64,000 nt of DNA from Thunnus maccoyii (taxonomy: Eukaryota > Chordata > Actinopteri > Scombriformes > Scombridae). The stretch covers positions 23,508,542 through 23,572,541 of the forward strand of contig NC_056543.1 in the NCBI RefSeq assembly GCF_910596095.1. The letters run 5' to 3'. Below are positions 44,301 to 57,610 of this stretch, one piece after another. The stretch's first letter is position 1; each line of letters starts with the position of its first letter. Below the pieces are notes generated by a model. That model ran no database searches and was not told the origin of the DNA. It saw nothing but the letters and a program-made list of their open reading frames with translations. The translations under genes were made by a program, and so were the position numbers.

Positions 44301-47300
44301 CAAATCAGATGTTATCAGAGTCCAGAGGCAGCGAGAAAATCCACCAGTGAGTGAAGCAGTAGATGATCTATCAATAGTATATTATATGCAATAAAAAGAA
44401 GCAGGGCATTTGAGATGAGAGACTAGTAGCCATCTTATTAGAAAACTAATTCATTTAAGTCAGTATATGTTCCTTTAATGTGAGCACAGAACAGAAAGAA
44501 AGACATGTAGACAGGGACGTGTGCTGACATCTTGATAGACAGTTGTTAATTCCCTTATCTCCCCAGTGTTGTCCTTCACATTTGCACAAATGCTCTCACG
44601 TTTAGTTTTTTTTTTTTTTTAAGATCTCTTTTTTTCTGAACAGTTGATTGTTGAGATAAAAAGGAAATGACGGGAGAGAGATGGAGTATGACATTCAACA
44701 AATGTCCCTGGCTGGAATTTAAAAAAATGTTACTGACTGCTGTTAGTGTATACCTGAAGATCCAGTATATGTTCTTTTTATATAATGGAATATTTTATTA
44801 TAAATAATGTGGCTTAGCAGCCATATTAAACCAAATATGAATATGATACATCCCTAGTATTCATACCGTACCATGTATACTGGTTTGGTGATTTGTCACC
44901 ACACAAATTATTTTATTAATCTAGCTTGATTAAAATTCAGCAGTCCTGGTGTTGACAACCAGTTGTTGATATAATACTGTCTGGTATCATGTTTGAGTTT
45001 TTTTAACAATGGAAAGTGCAAGGGGCATCTGGAAAATGTAACTGATTTGGGTGAGCAGATACGGATGTGACTGTCAGTGAATCAGATCAGAGAGGATGCT
45101 CAGGAAAATTGACTTTATTATAGTAATGTGAAGTAGAACAAAGTGAATGAAATGTTTATACAGTATGACCTCAGTTTCAGGCAAACATAGAATAACTGTT
45201 GAGTAAATCATTAATTAAGATCAGTTTACATTCATGCCCAGAGACAGAAGGTGTGGAGGTAGAAACTTCCTCCTCAACTTACTGAAGAAATGAATGCCAG
45301 CATTGAAGATAATGACCTCATTGCTTGTTAAATGAGAATCATGAATGTGAGCTTTTTCTCTTTTATGAAAATAACAGGAAGAGGAACATTACCAGTAATA
45401 CTTTAGCAGTAATACTTGTTTATTTATTTGCGCCATGGGGGAGCAAAAAATCCAAATACAAGGCAGAAACAAATATATCAAACAAGATATGAGAAAGAAA
45501 AAACCTTAAATGTCACTGTCACTGGAGGTACAGTTGATATTGTTTAAAACCCTAATAACATCAAACCAAGCACAGCCCACATATGGCAAATGATGCCTCT
45601 GACAGTGCATTGCATAGAAAATCGATTTTTATGAGACTCTCGAATGTGCGTTGCGCTCCTATTTTAGACTCCTTTTATTTCAAACTGCTGCTAAACAATT
45701 GCAGGAGTCATCATTTGCAATCAGCGGCCTCCTGACTAATGCGTCCTGATCACCTGAGCTGGGATGCGGCTCTATCCATTCATGTGGCCATTAAACCTCC
45801 CACCTCTCATGCCAGCTGAGTTCTTTTGAAAATTACAGTCATCAAAGGGAAAATGCTCTTTCTACACCTGCTATGCACTTCTATAAAAGCTGCCTTATAT
45901 ACCGGGGCCACTGGTCTCGCATTGGAGGTCTTTCATTTGAGTGTTCTCTGCATTCCCAGGGTTTTTGCAACAAAAGATGTCCTTTTAAGCAAGCAAGGCA
46001 TTTGTTACGAGCTTGATGCTCTGCAAGGTTTTAATTCCTGTGTGGCTATACCCGATTACAGATACTATTCTTTCCGTATATTTGATCCTTTTACTGGTCA
46101 ATTTTCGCTCTTTCTAGATCTCCTTGTTCAGTGAATGGAGTTGAAAGCTCAGCATTTCAATGACTGTTATAGTATCTGTGGGTCAGTTTCCAAACTGACA
46201 AGCCTCTTTTCTTTTTCCCAGATGTATAGAATGTCATATAATATATAGTATAATGTCAGAAGTGCATCTCTTTTCTTGCTGAATCTGGGAGGTTGTTACA
46301 AGTTGTATGAGTCACCCTGTGAGAGGAGAACCAGAACACAATGACAGGGTTACGTCTGCACAAATGTGGTTCCCTCTCTTGTGGTATTCACATGATTTCA
46401 GATTGTTTTTTGTAGCCATTGCTCTGCTTTCAGGTTTTCCACATCTGGCTTGGTTTTGGGAGGAAGCTTCTCTGTGTATAGGAAACAGAATTACAGGGTG
46501 CTGTGGCATAGATAATAACTCTAAAGGAGCAAAGTATCAAGACAGATGCTCACTTCTGGGTTTAGAAATACTCTTGATTGCTGCATTGATGTATTACTCT
46601 GGACAGAGGTGTGAAGCAGAATCAAGTGGAATTATGGGAATAACTGCTCCGCTCTGCTGCAATAGCTCTGTACTGATACAGTACAATACACAGTAATGAC
46701 TGTGCTGCCAGGCAAGGCGGTACATTTTTCAGCTCAGAAAGTCCAACATAGTCTTTCACAGCTGTCTCCAATCTACTTTTAACAGTATTTTGGGTCTAAT
46801 TAAAGAACATGGCAGGAATAATACAAATTATAGGCTTTTACATGAACCATAACATCTCATGTTTCCTTTACGGTCTCCTCTTTAGCCATTAAAGTTAGCT
46901 TGTTAAACAGGATTTACAGTGCTCCAAGGACTCAGGTCTGTGCCCTGCAGTTTAACTGATGTGGACTTTATATGTGAATCCTTGCTTTCTTGGTCTATAT
47001 TTTTATGCTACACGTTGACCCAAGGATGAATTTTACATTTAGAAAAGTGATAGGATCCTGAAGTAGTTTCACAGTTTTAGCACAGAATAACAACTATACC
47101 ACGGAACTACAACCAGTCCTGCATGTAACTGGAATGCACTGGGTTTTTGTTATTTATTATACCTAATTCATTGGAATAAGCTAGTCACTGAAGATTTTAT
47201 CCACATAGATCTCACTCTTGTTCACTACACTGCAACGTCTTTTTCAATGAATTAGATCAAAGAATATATTGTTTACAGCCATTTAGAGATGGTTACATGC

Positions 47301-49930
47301 AGTAGAAGCCCTCTGGAAAATACTAAATACCCACTGATGTAATGTGGGGAGGTTGACATAGACATAATAATGTTGTGTTGCCAAAGTCTTCCTAATTCCT
47401 TCAAATGTAAGCCAGTTTGGATTTTGTGCATAGAAAATCATCTAGACTATATTATTAATAAGTGATTTAGAACAACCATTTTCCACTTTTGTTTGAGTTT
47501 CCACATTTCTGTTGGACAAAGTTTTCCGCAAAAGCCAACAGATGCAGACTGATTACTTGCGGTCTAAAATGAATGGGATCCAACAGTAATTGAGTTTAAA
47601 ATACTGTGAGGACATTATTTCTATTTGTGCAAATAAGGTCTATCCAAACTGCATTTTCCGATATGAATCAAGTACAAACACAACTCTGTCTCTATCTGTA
47701 AGGAGTTAAACCCAGTGAACAATTCAATACTGTCAAAAAGGGCCTATTGTGTCCTTCATACTTCTGCACAAACCTCTGTGATTTTCTCTCTTTTGTTTAT
47801 ATTGAATTCCTTTTCTTCCTTGTAATTCTAAATGAACTAATTAAAACATATGATATACAGCAGAAGGGTGCAGCAGTAGACCAATTAGGAACATCTTATT
47901 ACTTTCTTTCTCTTAACTCCCTCTAACAGCACTGAGAATTTGCATTACTCATGCACTAAATAAAACAAAAAAGACGTCCTTATATGCTGAGATATTGTAT
48001 GCAAGCTGTAATAGATAAAAATGAGGAAACAGAATATGAGGATATGAGCTACAAATTGCAAACAGCACTGTCAGAAAATGATACAACCACGAAACAGCTG
48101 TGGTGCTCAGATAAAAAGGAATAATGTCTGCATCTGTCATATCAGATTCAAAGCAAGAACCAGTGGAAAAATACACTCTGTACACAGCATTTCACAGGTG
48201 ATTTCATCCAGCTTGCTTTGAGCTTTGCTGCATTGCTCATCTGCACACTGGCTGTCTGACAATCCTCTATTTGTAGCAGAAGACTAAACACCGGAGGAGT
48301 TGATGGAAGCCCCTACAGATATTAGGTAACATGTTAAATCAATACCCGCTGAGAATGAAACACTACAGGTGAATTATTATTCTTTTGGATGTTTTTTCTC
48401 TTTAATTTTTTTCCCCTAATATCACTCTTTGTTCTCTCTGAGGGTCAGGCTGACAATCTGGACAGGCAGGATATTAATCAAAGCCAGCATTAAAAGAGGG
48501 AATTGTCAGCAGCACAGATAAAACATGAGCTCTGCAGGAAGTCTATGGTGTATTATGTTTGATTGCAGCGATGACTGTTCCTATGTTCAGGAACAAGCAT
48601 AGATAGACGATGATGTGGTGTGGAGAGTAATACAAATACTGACTTTGCAAACGCTAAACATCTAACATCTGCTTGACTTTTTTCTGACAGATGTCCGCCT
48701 CCTCTGCTGGACTTGTTTACAGGTTACAGCCTGATTAGATAACTAGGTCGAAGAAGCTTCCTTCACCACAGACAGCTTTTAATTTTCAGATATGCAAGAG
48801 TACATAACAGTCTTACTTTGTACTGGCAATTAACATATATGATACGGCTCATATTGGTTACCAAGGATACAGATGAAAATGAAAAAGCTTATTATCTGCC
48901 TTCAATTTTTGTGAAAGCCACGCTTTTGCGAAAATGCAAATATATCAACTCATCTGTGCTGTGGTTTTAGGTAGATGTGCAGAGAGTCTAGTTCCTGTTT
49001 GACAAAAAAATCCAAAAAAAATCCAAATGTTCTACCACCAAAGCTTCATCCTTGAGGCAGAGCTTAGACTGCATGTTCTGGCAAGCACCAGTGGTGTTAT
49101 TTTGATGCTAGAAAAGCATCGCACCAGACCAGAGAACAACTTTTAAAAATATATTTGGATGGCATGTTACATATAACCGCTACTACAAGCCTACAAAGCC
49201 ATGTGTGCGTGCTTTTTCCATTTCAGTCCTTTCAGTTCTACATCAAAATTCTCTGAATAAGCCTGTGAATACCTGCAAATGGTAATTTTTGGTAATCTCA
49301 CCTGGAAAATAATGCATAAAATGAAATTCCCCGTGCACTGGTGCACTGTTTCCAGTTTTCAGTGGAATAGTCTGAGAATAGATGTCATTTTCTTGCCACT
49401 TCTTTCAAGGACATTTCCATATTCAAAGAGATTCTCACAAATGATCAACCTTGTCCTTTATATCTATACAGTATATATCTATAAATTAAGGATAAGGCTG
49501 GTGATATTATGTTTTGTTTTATTGTTTTTTTTTTTACGTTCAAATAACCCATTAAAAGACCAAATCCCTCAATGAAAGAATACATAATACAAAATGTGTA
49601 TTATTACAGCTAAATATACACTCCGGTTTTTTTCTCCTGTTGGAGTAATGTTTGCTACAAACTACAATGCCTGGCTGTTTTAGGAAATAACGTTTTCAAA
49701 TATGAAGCTATATACTTGCGACTTACTGAAGATTTCAATCTTTAGTAAAACAAGTGGGCTTGGGGCTGAGAGCCATATACAGGAAGCTGGAAAGTATTGA
49801 GAGAGGTTTTGATCTAGTCATGGTAGCAGTATTAGCCAGGTAAATGAAGGAAAATGGACAAGCATTAGGCAGGATGACTCAGCAAGGACCGGGGTCTTAC
49901 CGCTGCTCACACATAGCCTAGCTAGTTATT
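41310..49930. other. Gene desert, first part
   Basis: No gene found. Open frames (for example 45826-46134 and 46307-46696 on +) have no recognisable protein. Notable contents are a dispersed repeat at 43085-43260, a poly-T run near 44608-44622 and a candidate conserved element at about 45580-45830. Confidence 0.6.
43085..43265 (+). repeat. Dispersed fish retroposon fragment
   Basis: The order ACACCCTGGATCATTCGCCA, GTCCGTCACAGGGTTGCC and GGACTGTGGGAGGAAACCC matches a very common fish repeat, with decay. Confidence 0.65.
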
Positions 49931-49937
49931 CCCATTC

Positions 49938-50130
49938 GGGGTGGGCGATACTGCAAAATTTGGTTTCAATCTGATACCAAGTAATACAGGGCCAGAATCG
50001 CCAATATCAATACTGATACCGATACTTTTGATTATTAAAAGCGGTTTATGTACTTTCATGTAGTGGAGAGTAGTGTGTCATGACTTATGAGGTGAATGCA
50101 TCATCAATAGGCTAAATCTGAATACATTTT
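49938..50130 (+). repeat. Dispersed repeat (GGGTGGGCGATACTGCAAAA type)
   Basis: Starts GGGGTGGGCGATACTGCAAA and continues with CTGATACCAAGTAATACAGG and ATCAATACTGATACCGATAC. This looks like one arm of a fish hAT-like element; no matching right end was found. Confidence 0.5.
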
Positions 50131-50645
50131 CATGACCACTAAATGATTTGACAAAGGTTAGCACTTATTGCCACCTGTGAGACCAGGGTTTGATTCCCAA
50201 TTGAAGCATGTGGTGTAGTTTTTTTCAATTCCATTAAAATAATTAATTTAGATAACAAGTTTTAATGGACTGAGTATATTATTTGAATGTCTAAATAACA
50301 AACTTTGAGGTTTTGTGATCATGGTTTATTATGTTTTGGGCTATTGAGAGAGTTTGTTTTTTCCCAATAATATTTCTTTTAGGAGGCTTAAGCCAACAAA
50401 CCATTTTCACACCACTGCTAATAAGCTAATGTGCTAAGGCTAACCCACGAGTGTAGCATACTAATGCTAATTTATGCTAATGTGACAGTTTGTATTATTT
50501 TATGTCAGTTTTACTTTTATATTGACTCACTATTGTTTATTATTGTGATTATTATTCCATATACTGAACATGCATACATTCCTACGTACACAGGAAGCTG
50601 TTACAACTGTTCCTACAAATGTGCCTGATACTGAGCATCAGTAGT

Positions 50646-50990
50646 TTTCAATTCAATTCAATTCAATTTTATTTATATAGCGCCAAATCACAACAAAAGT
50701 CATCTCAGGAAACTTTTCACATGGAGCAGGTCTAGACCATACTCTTTAATTTACAGAGAGAGAGACCCAACAATTCCCCCATGAGCAAGCACTTGGCGAC
50801 AGTGGTAAGGAAAAACTCCCCTTTAACAGGAAGAAACTTCATGCAGAACCCGGCTCTAGGTAGGCGGCCATCTGCCCTGACCGGATGGGTTGAGAAAGAG
50901 AGAAAAGGGTGGGGTGGGAAGGGGGGCGGGGGATACACAGAGAAGCGAGAGGAATCAAGACCTCTGCTTCTGTGTCTGTCTCTCTAACCG
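50646..50990 (+). repeat. Dispersed fish repeat (TTTATATAGCGCC type)
   Basis: AATTCAATTCAATTCAATTT then TTATATAGCGCCAAATCACA, GGAGCAGGTCTAGACCATAC and GTAAGGAAAAACTCCCCTTT. This is a very widespread teleost repeat with a G-rich tail. Frames inside it on either strand are spurious. Confidence 0.75.
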
Positions 50991-50999
50991 GAGAACCCC

Positions 51000-52560
51000 T
51001 GGAGCTGGCATACAGCTATTAAGGAATATTCATCATTTCAGTCCTTCTATACTTTACAAATGCCTGTCTAATCCTTTAATATTGGACAGTGGCTCTTCTA
51101 AACCTTAATCTCATTTCTCACATTGTCATAACTGTAATGTGCTGCCCCATTTTTTAAAATGTTAATTTTCTTCATATTTTCTACTTTTATATGCCCGGAC
51201 TATCCAGATTTGTCCTGCATTATATATTAATTATTCTACACTACTACAATGATTTACTATTACTCTAGATGTTGTCTTGTGTCGTATTTGTTGGAAATGT
51301 TAATATAAAAACTTATGACCTAATGAAATAAAAATGTACAAATGCTTTTGAATCATTTCAAATAAAGAGACTGGACACCTTTGGTTTTTGCCTTTCCTTC
51401 CCTTTTTTTGCCTTTTGATTGCTTTTTTTAAAATTACAAAGTACTCCAAAACTGAAATTGCTATTATATTGTAAGAAATCGGTGCCACTACTTCAGAGAG
51501 TTTCCTGACTCACCCAGCAGACGACATGGTGCTTGTTATTCTCAAAAAAAAGAAAGAAAAAAAAAATCATTGATCTGACTCTCACAGAGAAACCTTTAAC
51601 CATGTGTCAGTCTTGGCCATTAATGCCGAAGGCTCAGCCGTCCACTGTCAGAAACCACTTATGTATTGACTCTGATACTGCATTTTCTGCTGTTTACTAA
51701 AGTCTCTCCCTGGGACCCCCCACAGTTCATCAGAAAAGCAGCCTGGCTCTGTCAGACGGTCATATGGCTGGTCAGGAAACCAGTGAACTGCATGACTATG
51801 ATAAACTGCTGTTTCAACATTGATCACTGTAGTCAGCGTGCTACTGAGGTCATCACTAATACACTGCTGTTTCTCACTTCAAGTGAAAACCAGAGTGTCA
51901 TAGCTTTAATGCCATTATTATGTGACAAAGAAGACAGTAGGAAATAAATGTAAATAAAGAAAAATACCTTATTGCCAATGACAGTAAGTTAAGAGGGCTG
52001 AGTGTGATGCAGCAGCGTCTCCATCATTTCAATTGGATCAAATTCAAGTGGTGGCTTAGAGAGATGGTGGGAAGTGAAAGATTTAGGAGCACTGTGAAAA
52101 CCGTTGCCAGTTTGGATTTCATTTTTTATTTGAGGGGCTGCTGTGCTGAGGCTATGCTAAATTATTTAATTTGTTGTGTAAAGATTTTTTTGCTCGGTGC
52201 ATGCTTAAATATCTTGAATCCAGGGTTTAATGGCATGAGCTTTAGATGGTCCGTGAAGACGTTGCCAAGCTATAAAAATGATTGTTTCACACTGATGCAC
52301 ACAGATCATGTTGTGGCTGATGACGACAGTGCGACAGGTGGTCTGAGGAGTTCCACTTGGAACATTCCGGTTTTACCGTGAAGCACAGATCACACAAAGA
52401 CAGGTGACATTTAAACCACACCGTGGTCATTTGGGGAGATTACTCTGTAAATGTAAAGACCACATGATGCCAGGGTGGCAGAAAATACCAACAATATGCC
52501 AGCTGCTTGGTTTTTCAGATGGGCAGTGATAACCTGACTGAGTGATTTGGAATTATGGCT
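51000..52560. other. Gene desert, no gene
   Basis: No coding signal. Frames at 51666-51947 and 52004-52381 have no family resemblance. No repeat was recognised with confidence. Confidence 0.5.
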
Positions 52561-52564
52561 GAAT

Positions 52565-53065
52565 TGTAGTTTGGTCAATGGTCAGTCATTTTAGTCCAGA
52601 CTGAAATATCTCAACAACTATGTGATTTATTTTTGTCATGATATGAAATTATGTACAGACATTCATGGTTCCCAGAGGATGAAGTCTACCATCTTTGGTG
52701 ATCTCCTAACTTTTCCTCTAGTGCCATCATGAGGTTGATATTTATGGTTTTGAGTGAAATGTGTAGACAACTAGCTACTGGATGGATTTCGATGAAATTT
52801 GGCACAGACATTCATGATCTTGAGAGGATGAATTGTAATAACTTTGGTGATTCCCCTGACTTTTCCACCAGCAAAATTTTAATTCATTGCAAGTATTCGG
52901 TTTATGACCGAATACTTGCAAAACAAATGACATTCTCATTAGTCTCAGCTCTACTTTGTGTTTAGTGCTAATTTGCCAATGTTAGCATATAAATACCCCT
53001 AAACTACGATTGTAATCATGGTAAACATTATACCTGCTAAACATCATCTTAGTCTTACTTATTGT
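52565..53065 (-). repeat. Dispersed repeat, inverted copy of the 24.2-kb block, with hairpin
   Basis: Contains GTACAGACATTCATGGTTCC, AACTTTTCCTCTAGTGCCAT and later CAATGTTAGCATAT and TAAACATCATCTTAGT, the reverse order of the 24180-24545 block. Within it 52887-52901 and 52907-52921 form a perfect 15-bp inverted repeat with a 5-nt loop. Confidence 0.65.
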
Positions 53066-53899
53066 GAAATACTGGATGGTTTTACCTCGTCAGGCCTCTA
53101 AAAACTATTCAAATGCAAGAGTCAGAGAAGCATCTATCTGCTTACAACTGATAGACATTTGCAAGTGGTAACAAGGCGCACTAAGTAGACATATGAAGCT
53201 CCACTTTAAAGGGTCACAGGCCAAAAAAGTTAAGAGCCACTGTAGACCACAGCTGTTTTCTCTGTTCTGCTTCTTTAACCCCTTTTGGAAAGCAATTGTG
53301 TCTCTCAGCTGCCACTGTTTTCAGTTCCATTGTGTCCATTGAACAACACTACTGGACCATGTTTCTGTTCTACACCATACAATCAATTAATACTGAGATA
53401 CCACCATGTTCTTTTCTCCATCACTTAAATTAGCCATCCATTCTTGCCTCTGTCATTCTTCACTCACCCAAGTGGGCCTTGAAAGGTGTTGTTACGTTAT
53501 TATCTATAATAATGAGGCAGAGTGTGAGGTTGCGGTTAACACTTCCTTCAGGAACAAGCCACACAACTTCAGTATATCTGTTGGACATGTATTCTGATGA
53601 TTCTGATCTATGGCTACAGCATTTATACATCATCTCCCCCTTTTAAGTAAGAAACCTTTCTCTTTTTTCCTTAAGCATTCAACAACAAAAAATGCTTAGC
53701 CTTATTTTTATTCACATTAGTGATCCCATTCATTTCTTTTGAACCATAACTACTTTAACTGAAAGCACATATAACACTTATGTTTCTCACTAACATTGCA
53801 CGTTTATAAGTCCAGTCTATTGGGCGGACATGAGTGTCTGCCTGAGCTTAACATATGTGGTGTCTGGGTAACCTTCAGTTTTGTCAGCACTACCTGAGT

Positions 53900-55090
53900 C
53901 TGTGTCATCTTTGGCATTTACATCAGATGTTGGCTGATGAGTTGCACGCAGATGTGTATGGTTTCTCCTCAACAGTCCATCCTCAACAGTCCATCCTCAG
54001 TTCTGACGAGGTAATACCTTGGGGCTGCTGTCTGTTGTAAGAGTGTTTTCCATGGTGATTCATACACTCTGGCCTGGGTGCAAGTCATGTAGGTAATGCT
54101 CTGTGACATTTGTTGTCGAGTCACTCTTGTTTTCTCTCTCCTCATGTCAACATACTCGGGAACTGCTTGATGTTGGGCCAGTGTGGAATCAATGCTTTGA
54201 GCACTTGAGGCAGAGTGGTCCTTAGCTAGAATAACAGTTCTCCATTGGAGTGGTTCGATAACTGAGTAGGGCTTTAGCATGATCTCCTCACTCTTTCCAC
54301 AAGGTGCAGCTTGCTCAGCCTCTCCATTGGCTTGTGGGTGTCTTGGGCTGCTTGTTATGTGAGTGAATCCATACTCTGGTAGAGTTTTTGAAGGGAGTAC
54401 AGGCACACTTTGGGACGTTGTCTGACATCAGCAGCTCTGGGACCCCATGCCGACCAAAGATGTTCTTCAGAGCTGATATGACTGTGTTGACTGATGCAAC
54501 ATGAAGATTGGTGACTTCAATGTATTGAGAGAAATCAGTCAACCACCACAAGGTTCTGTCTCTCCCTCCAGTAAGGTCCTATATCAGGTGGCAGGTGGGC
54601 TTTGTCAGGCCACTCAGTTCAACAGTAGTGGATTAGTGTAGTGCAGATGGGTTCAAGCTGCTGCAGTCTAGCTTCAGTAGCTGGGAGACTGTCTGATTGA
54701 GTCCACAAAGATGTGGACGTCTGCTTCCTGCTCTTCCTTTGCCTGAGTGACTGTGTGCTCCATTGGTGCTCATGACAGTGTGCCTGTGGTGATGAGCGGT
54801 TTTCTGGGCACATGTACAATGTCATAGAATTTAACCAGTCGGAATCTCAGGATTTGAGGAGGAAGCTCGTCCAGCACCTTGGTACTTAGTAGGGGCAGCA
54901 GAGGTTTGTGGTGCGTATCAATGACCAGGACACTGCTAGTGCCTCCTTCTCAATCTGAGCATAGTGTTTCTCAGCATCAGACAAACCTCTGGAGATGAAC
55001 ACAGCTGGCTTCCAGTCACTACTTTCTGGACCTTTCTGGATCACCACAGCTCCAGGACCGAAGGCGATGCATCAGCTGACACATCTGCAT
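53900..55090 (-). mobile_element. Ty3/gypsy LTR-retrotransposon pol relic (RNase H and integrase)
   Basis: Read on the minus strand from 55090 down: an RNase H piece (SADASPS, SRGLSDAEKHYAQIEKEAL), then an integrase core (DFSQYIEVTNLHVASVNTVI, ALKNIFGRHGVPELLMSDN, THITSSPRHPQANGEAE) and an integrase C-terminal piece (PRYYLVRTEDGLL). Several frameshifts and stops split the frame. No LTRs, gag or protease were recognised, so this is a dead fragment. A 15-bp tandem duplication is at about 53971-54000. Confidence 0.85.
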
Positions 55091-55099
55091 TGGGTAAGT

Positions 55100-56220
55100 G
55101 TCAGAGGAGGCTCATCTATAGAGGCAGAGGAGGTTGCTTCTTCTTTATTTTTGAGAGGCAAGAGGGAGATCAAAATGTTAAAAAAAACAAAACAGTAATT
55201 GGTTGAAATAAACCATTACCAAAATCTCAGAATCATTTATTAACTATTTTTTTCTCAATTCTTTGGAAAAAATCCATTACTGAAATTCTGAATAAAATGT
55301 TTCAACAGCGACACCTGCAGTGCAGGTAAGAGAAGAAAGGGCGGTAAGAGGAGCGCAGAGGAGGACGGGCTCCTGCTGTCCTCCTTAGAATGGGATCTCT
55401 TATATCAATTTGTACATAATTTTTTTAATGTTAATCTATGATTGGCCAAAACACGTAAATGATGCGGGAGGACGTCTTCTCGAACCAATCAACAAACGGA
55501 ATACAATATTGACAAACCGATAACATTAGATAGATTCATACGGTAGCATATTAGAAAATAAATCATAACATGCAAATTGTGAACTACTTTTAAACATATC
55601 GCTAAAAACATACATTTAGGCCTTTTCAACAGAGTCCAAACATCCTGTTTTCAGTTTTACATTCCCCTTTTTTTATCGAGCAGTAGATAATTTAGCTACT
55701 TGCGTTAGCCAACGCAACAGTTACTTTGTTGTAGCATCCCTGAAGGACAGTTCAGAACGGTTAAGCTAAGTTAAGCTAACGGTGAGCGGATGGAGAGCTC
55801 CGCTTTGCAGGGGCAGCCACGGGCCTTGTTGCCTGAGGTGTCCGAGCTGGACCAACAGCGGGTCTACGGTGGAGTGCTGCTGCTGTAGCTGAAGTGAACT
55901 CCTCAACAATAGAAAGCTAACATTATTTAAATGAAACAACCGGGAGAGTTAGCTTGTTTGTTATTGTTGCTAATGATATCAGACTGGTTAACCGGCAGTG
56001 ACAAAGCTCTGTTAACTAACAAACAAGATGACCAACAGCCACAAATGGACATTATGACGTGGATACTTCATTTCCATGACAGAAAGAAGACATCAGATAA
56101 CGTGAGTCAGATACAGCTTCTCTCTCTGTCTCTTTGGTCGCTAATTTCTAGTCTGATTAAATGTCTCTGTCGCTGTTGTGTGAATTTATCTCCTTAACAA
56201 GAATGCAGCAGAGATCATAT
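55100..56220 (+). other. Unassigned block with CG-richer core and splice-donor-like site
   Basis: Positions 55310-55380 and 55740-55900 are richer in GC and CG than their surroundings, and 56095-56110 has a strong donor-like AAC|GTGAGT. The frame 55931-56197 is short and shows no known protein. It could be a dispersed element or the start of an unannotated non-coding RNA. Confidence 0.3.
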
Positions 56221-57279
56221 AACGTGCTGTAGGCAGTTTGCCTGGACATTGAAGCTGTTGAAGAGGTTGTTCAGTCACTTGTTGATGTTGTTTGATTTGT
56301 TAATGAGTGTTCACAAAGACTTTAAATACTAAAAGTAACTAGGATAACAACAGTGTTAATATGTCAGCTTTGTAGGCTGTATGTCTTGCATATAGATAAT
56401 AGTCTGTAAGTCATGTATCAGATACATGACTTAATACTTTCTGATGTGAACCTACACTTTTAGATCTGTGACTGTTTTTAGTGTTCAGTCTCTCTCATAT
56501 TCAGCACTGATCTGTACCTGTATCAGATCATGAGCTATGTGATACTTTATATATTTCTGTATACTAAGAAAATACATAGGAAACAGGTGTAAATCATGTG
56601 ATATGTCTGTTTTTGATGAGAACATAAATCTGTTGTCACAATAGAACAATACTATAAATTTTAAGTTAACTTTGTTTAACTTTGTTGGTAAAATGACACA
56701 TCTGAACCACTCCAGAGCTAAAATGATTGCTTCTTTGTTTGGAAACAATATGTGTAAATGTCTTTAAAGGAGCAGCCTTTTCACCACTCAGGGTTTTTTG
56801 TTTTGACAGCAATTTTTTTATTGGCATATAAAATTGTCTCCCTCATGATTTAATTGGGTGAGGGACAATGATATGGTATGATCCGGTTCGTTGCAAGATT
56901 TCATGTTACATTCTGTTTGAATATGGGTTGCTTTACTACAACAGGTTATGTTAGGTTGGTGTAGGGTGTTTTTAAATCTTGTTCCATTTGCCCCTTTTTA
57001 ACATTGAGCACCAGCCCCTCTAAATGTCTCTGCACGGCCCTGCATTTGAACATAAAAACATAACATAACTTGAACATAAGAAAGTAGAGATAAGTAGCCA
57101 ACTAGTATAAAATAACATGACATCATGGATTGGTTTTCCTCCTGTCCTCCCTAATTTTTTGAGTCACCAGCTGTCTGGTACAGCGGGATATATCTGTTCC
57201 GCTAGACATCACTTGCTGTTGTATAAGACAGCATTCTTAAAGTGAATTTAATGACTGAAAGCCTTTGGCTGGTCAGTTC

Positions 57280-57610
57280 ACCCAAATGATCAAAAACTCA
57301 TATTTTTCCACTTTCTTCTAAGCATAGCTGGCTGTGCAGACACAGCTACTTATGGTTTATTAGATTTCTTTGGTATGCTACCAAGAGAATAGTCTCAATA
57401 AAAAACTGTCCACAGTGAGGTCTGTGGATTATCCAGAGTAACCAGGGCCTTGTTTTTGAAAAGAGGCCTTGCTATTGAGTTTTTCAAATGTGATTTTTTA
57501 AGGTTTTGAGAGCCACAAATCACAGAAATGTCAATGGCAGATATCGTAAAACCTGAGCACATAAACCCGCAACTATCTGCACAGCCACTACAAAGGGAGA
57601 AAATATGTGG
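57280..57610 (+). repeat. Dispersed repeat, copy also near 36.3 kb
   Basis: Starts TTCACCCAAATGATCAAAAA and includes CCACAGTGAGGTCTGTGGAT and AACCCGCAACTATCTGCACA. It shares its centre with 36330-36400. A (TA)n stretch follows at 57767-57789. Confidence 0.55.

Noticed and set aside
45826..46134. 102-codon open frame in the gene desert
   Set aside because: Hydrophobic random-looking protein without family motif; it overlaps nothing with splice support.
46307..46696. 129-codon open frame with several Cys and hydrophobic runs
   Set aside because: No domain match and no neighbouring exons; likely chance.
50646..50990. Open frames of 65-72 codons on both strands
   Set aside because: They lie in a dispersed fish repeat.
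57035..57046. Right end of a hAT element running from about 55.09 kb
   Set aside because: GCACGGCCCTG looks like a hAT end, but no convincing matching left end was found; candidate flanks (TGCATTGG/TGCATTTG) match 7 of 8 while the ends themselves match poorly.
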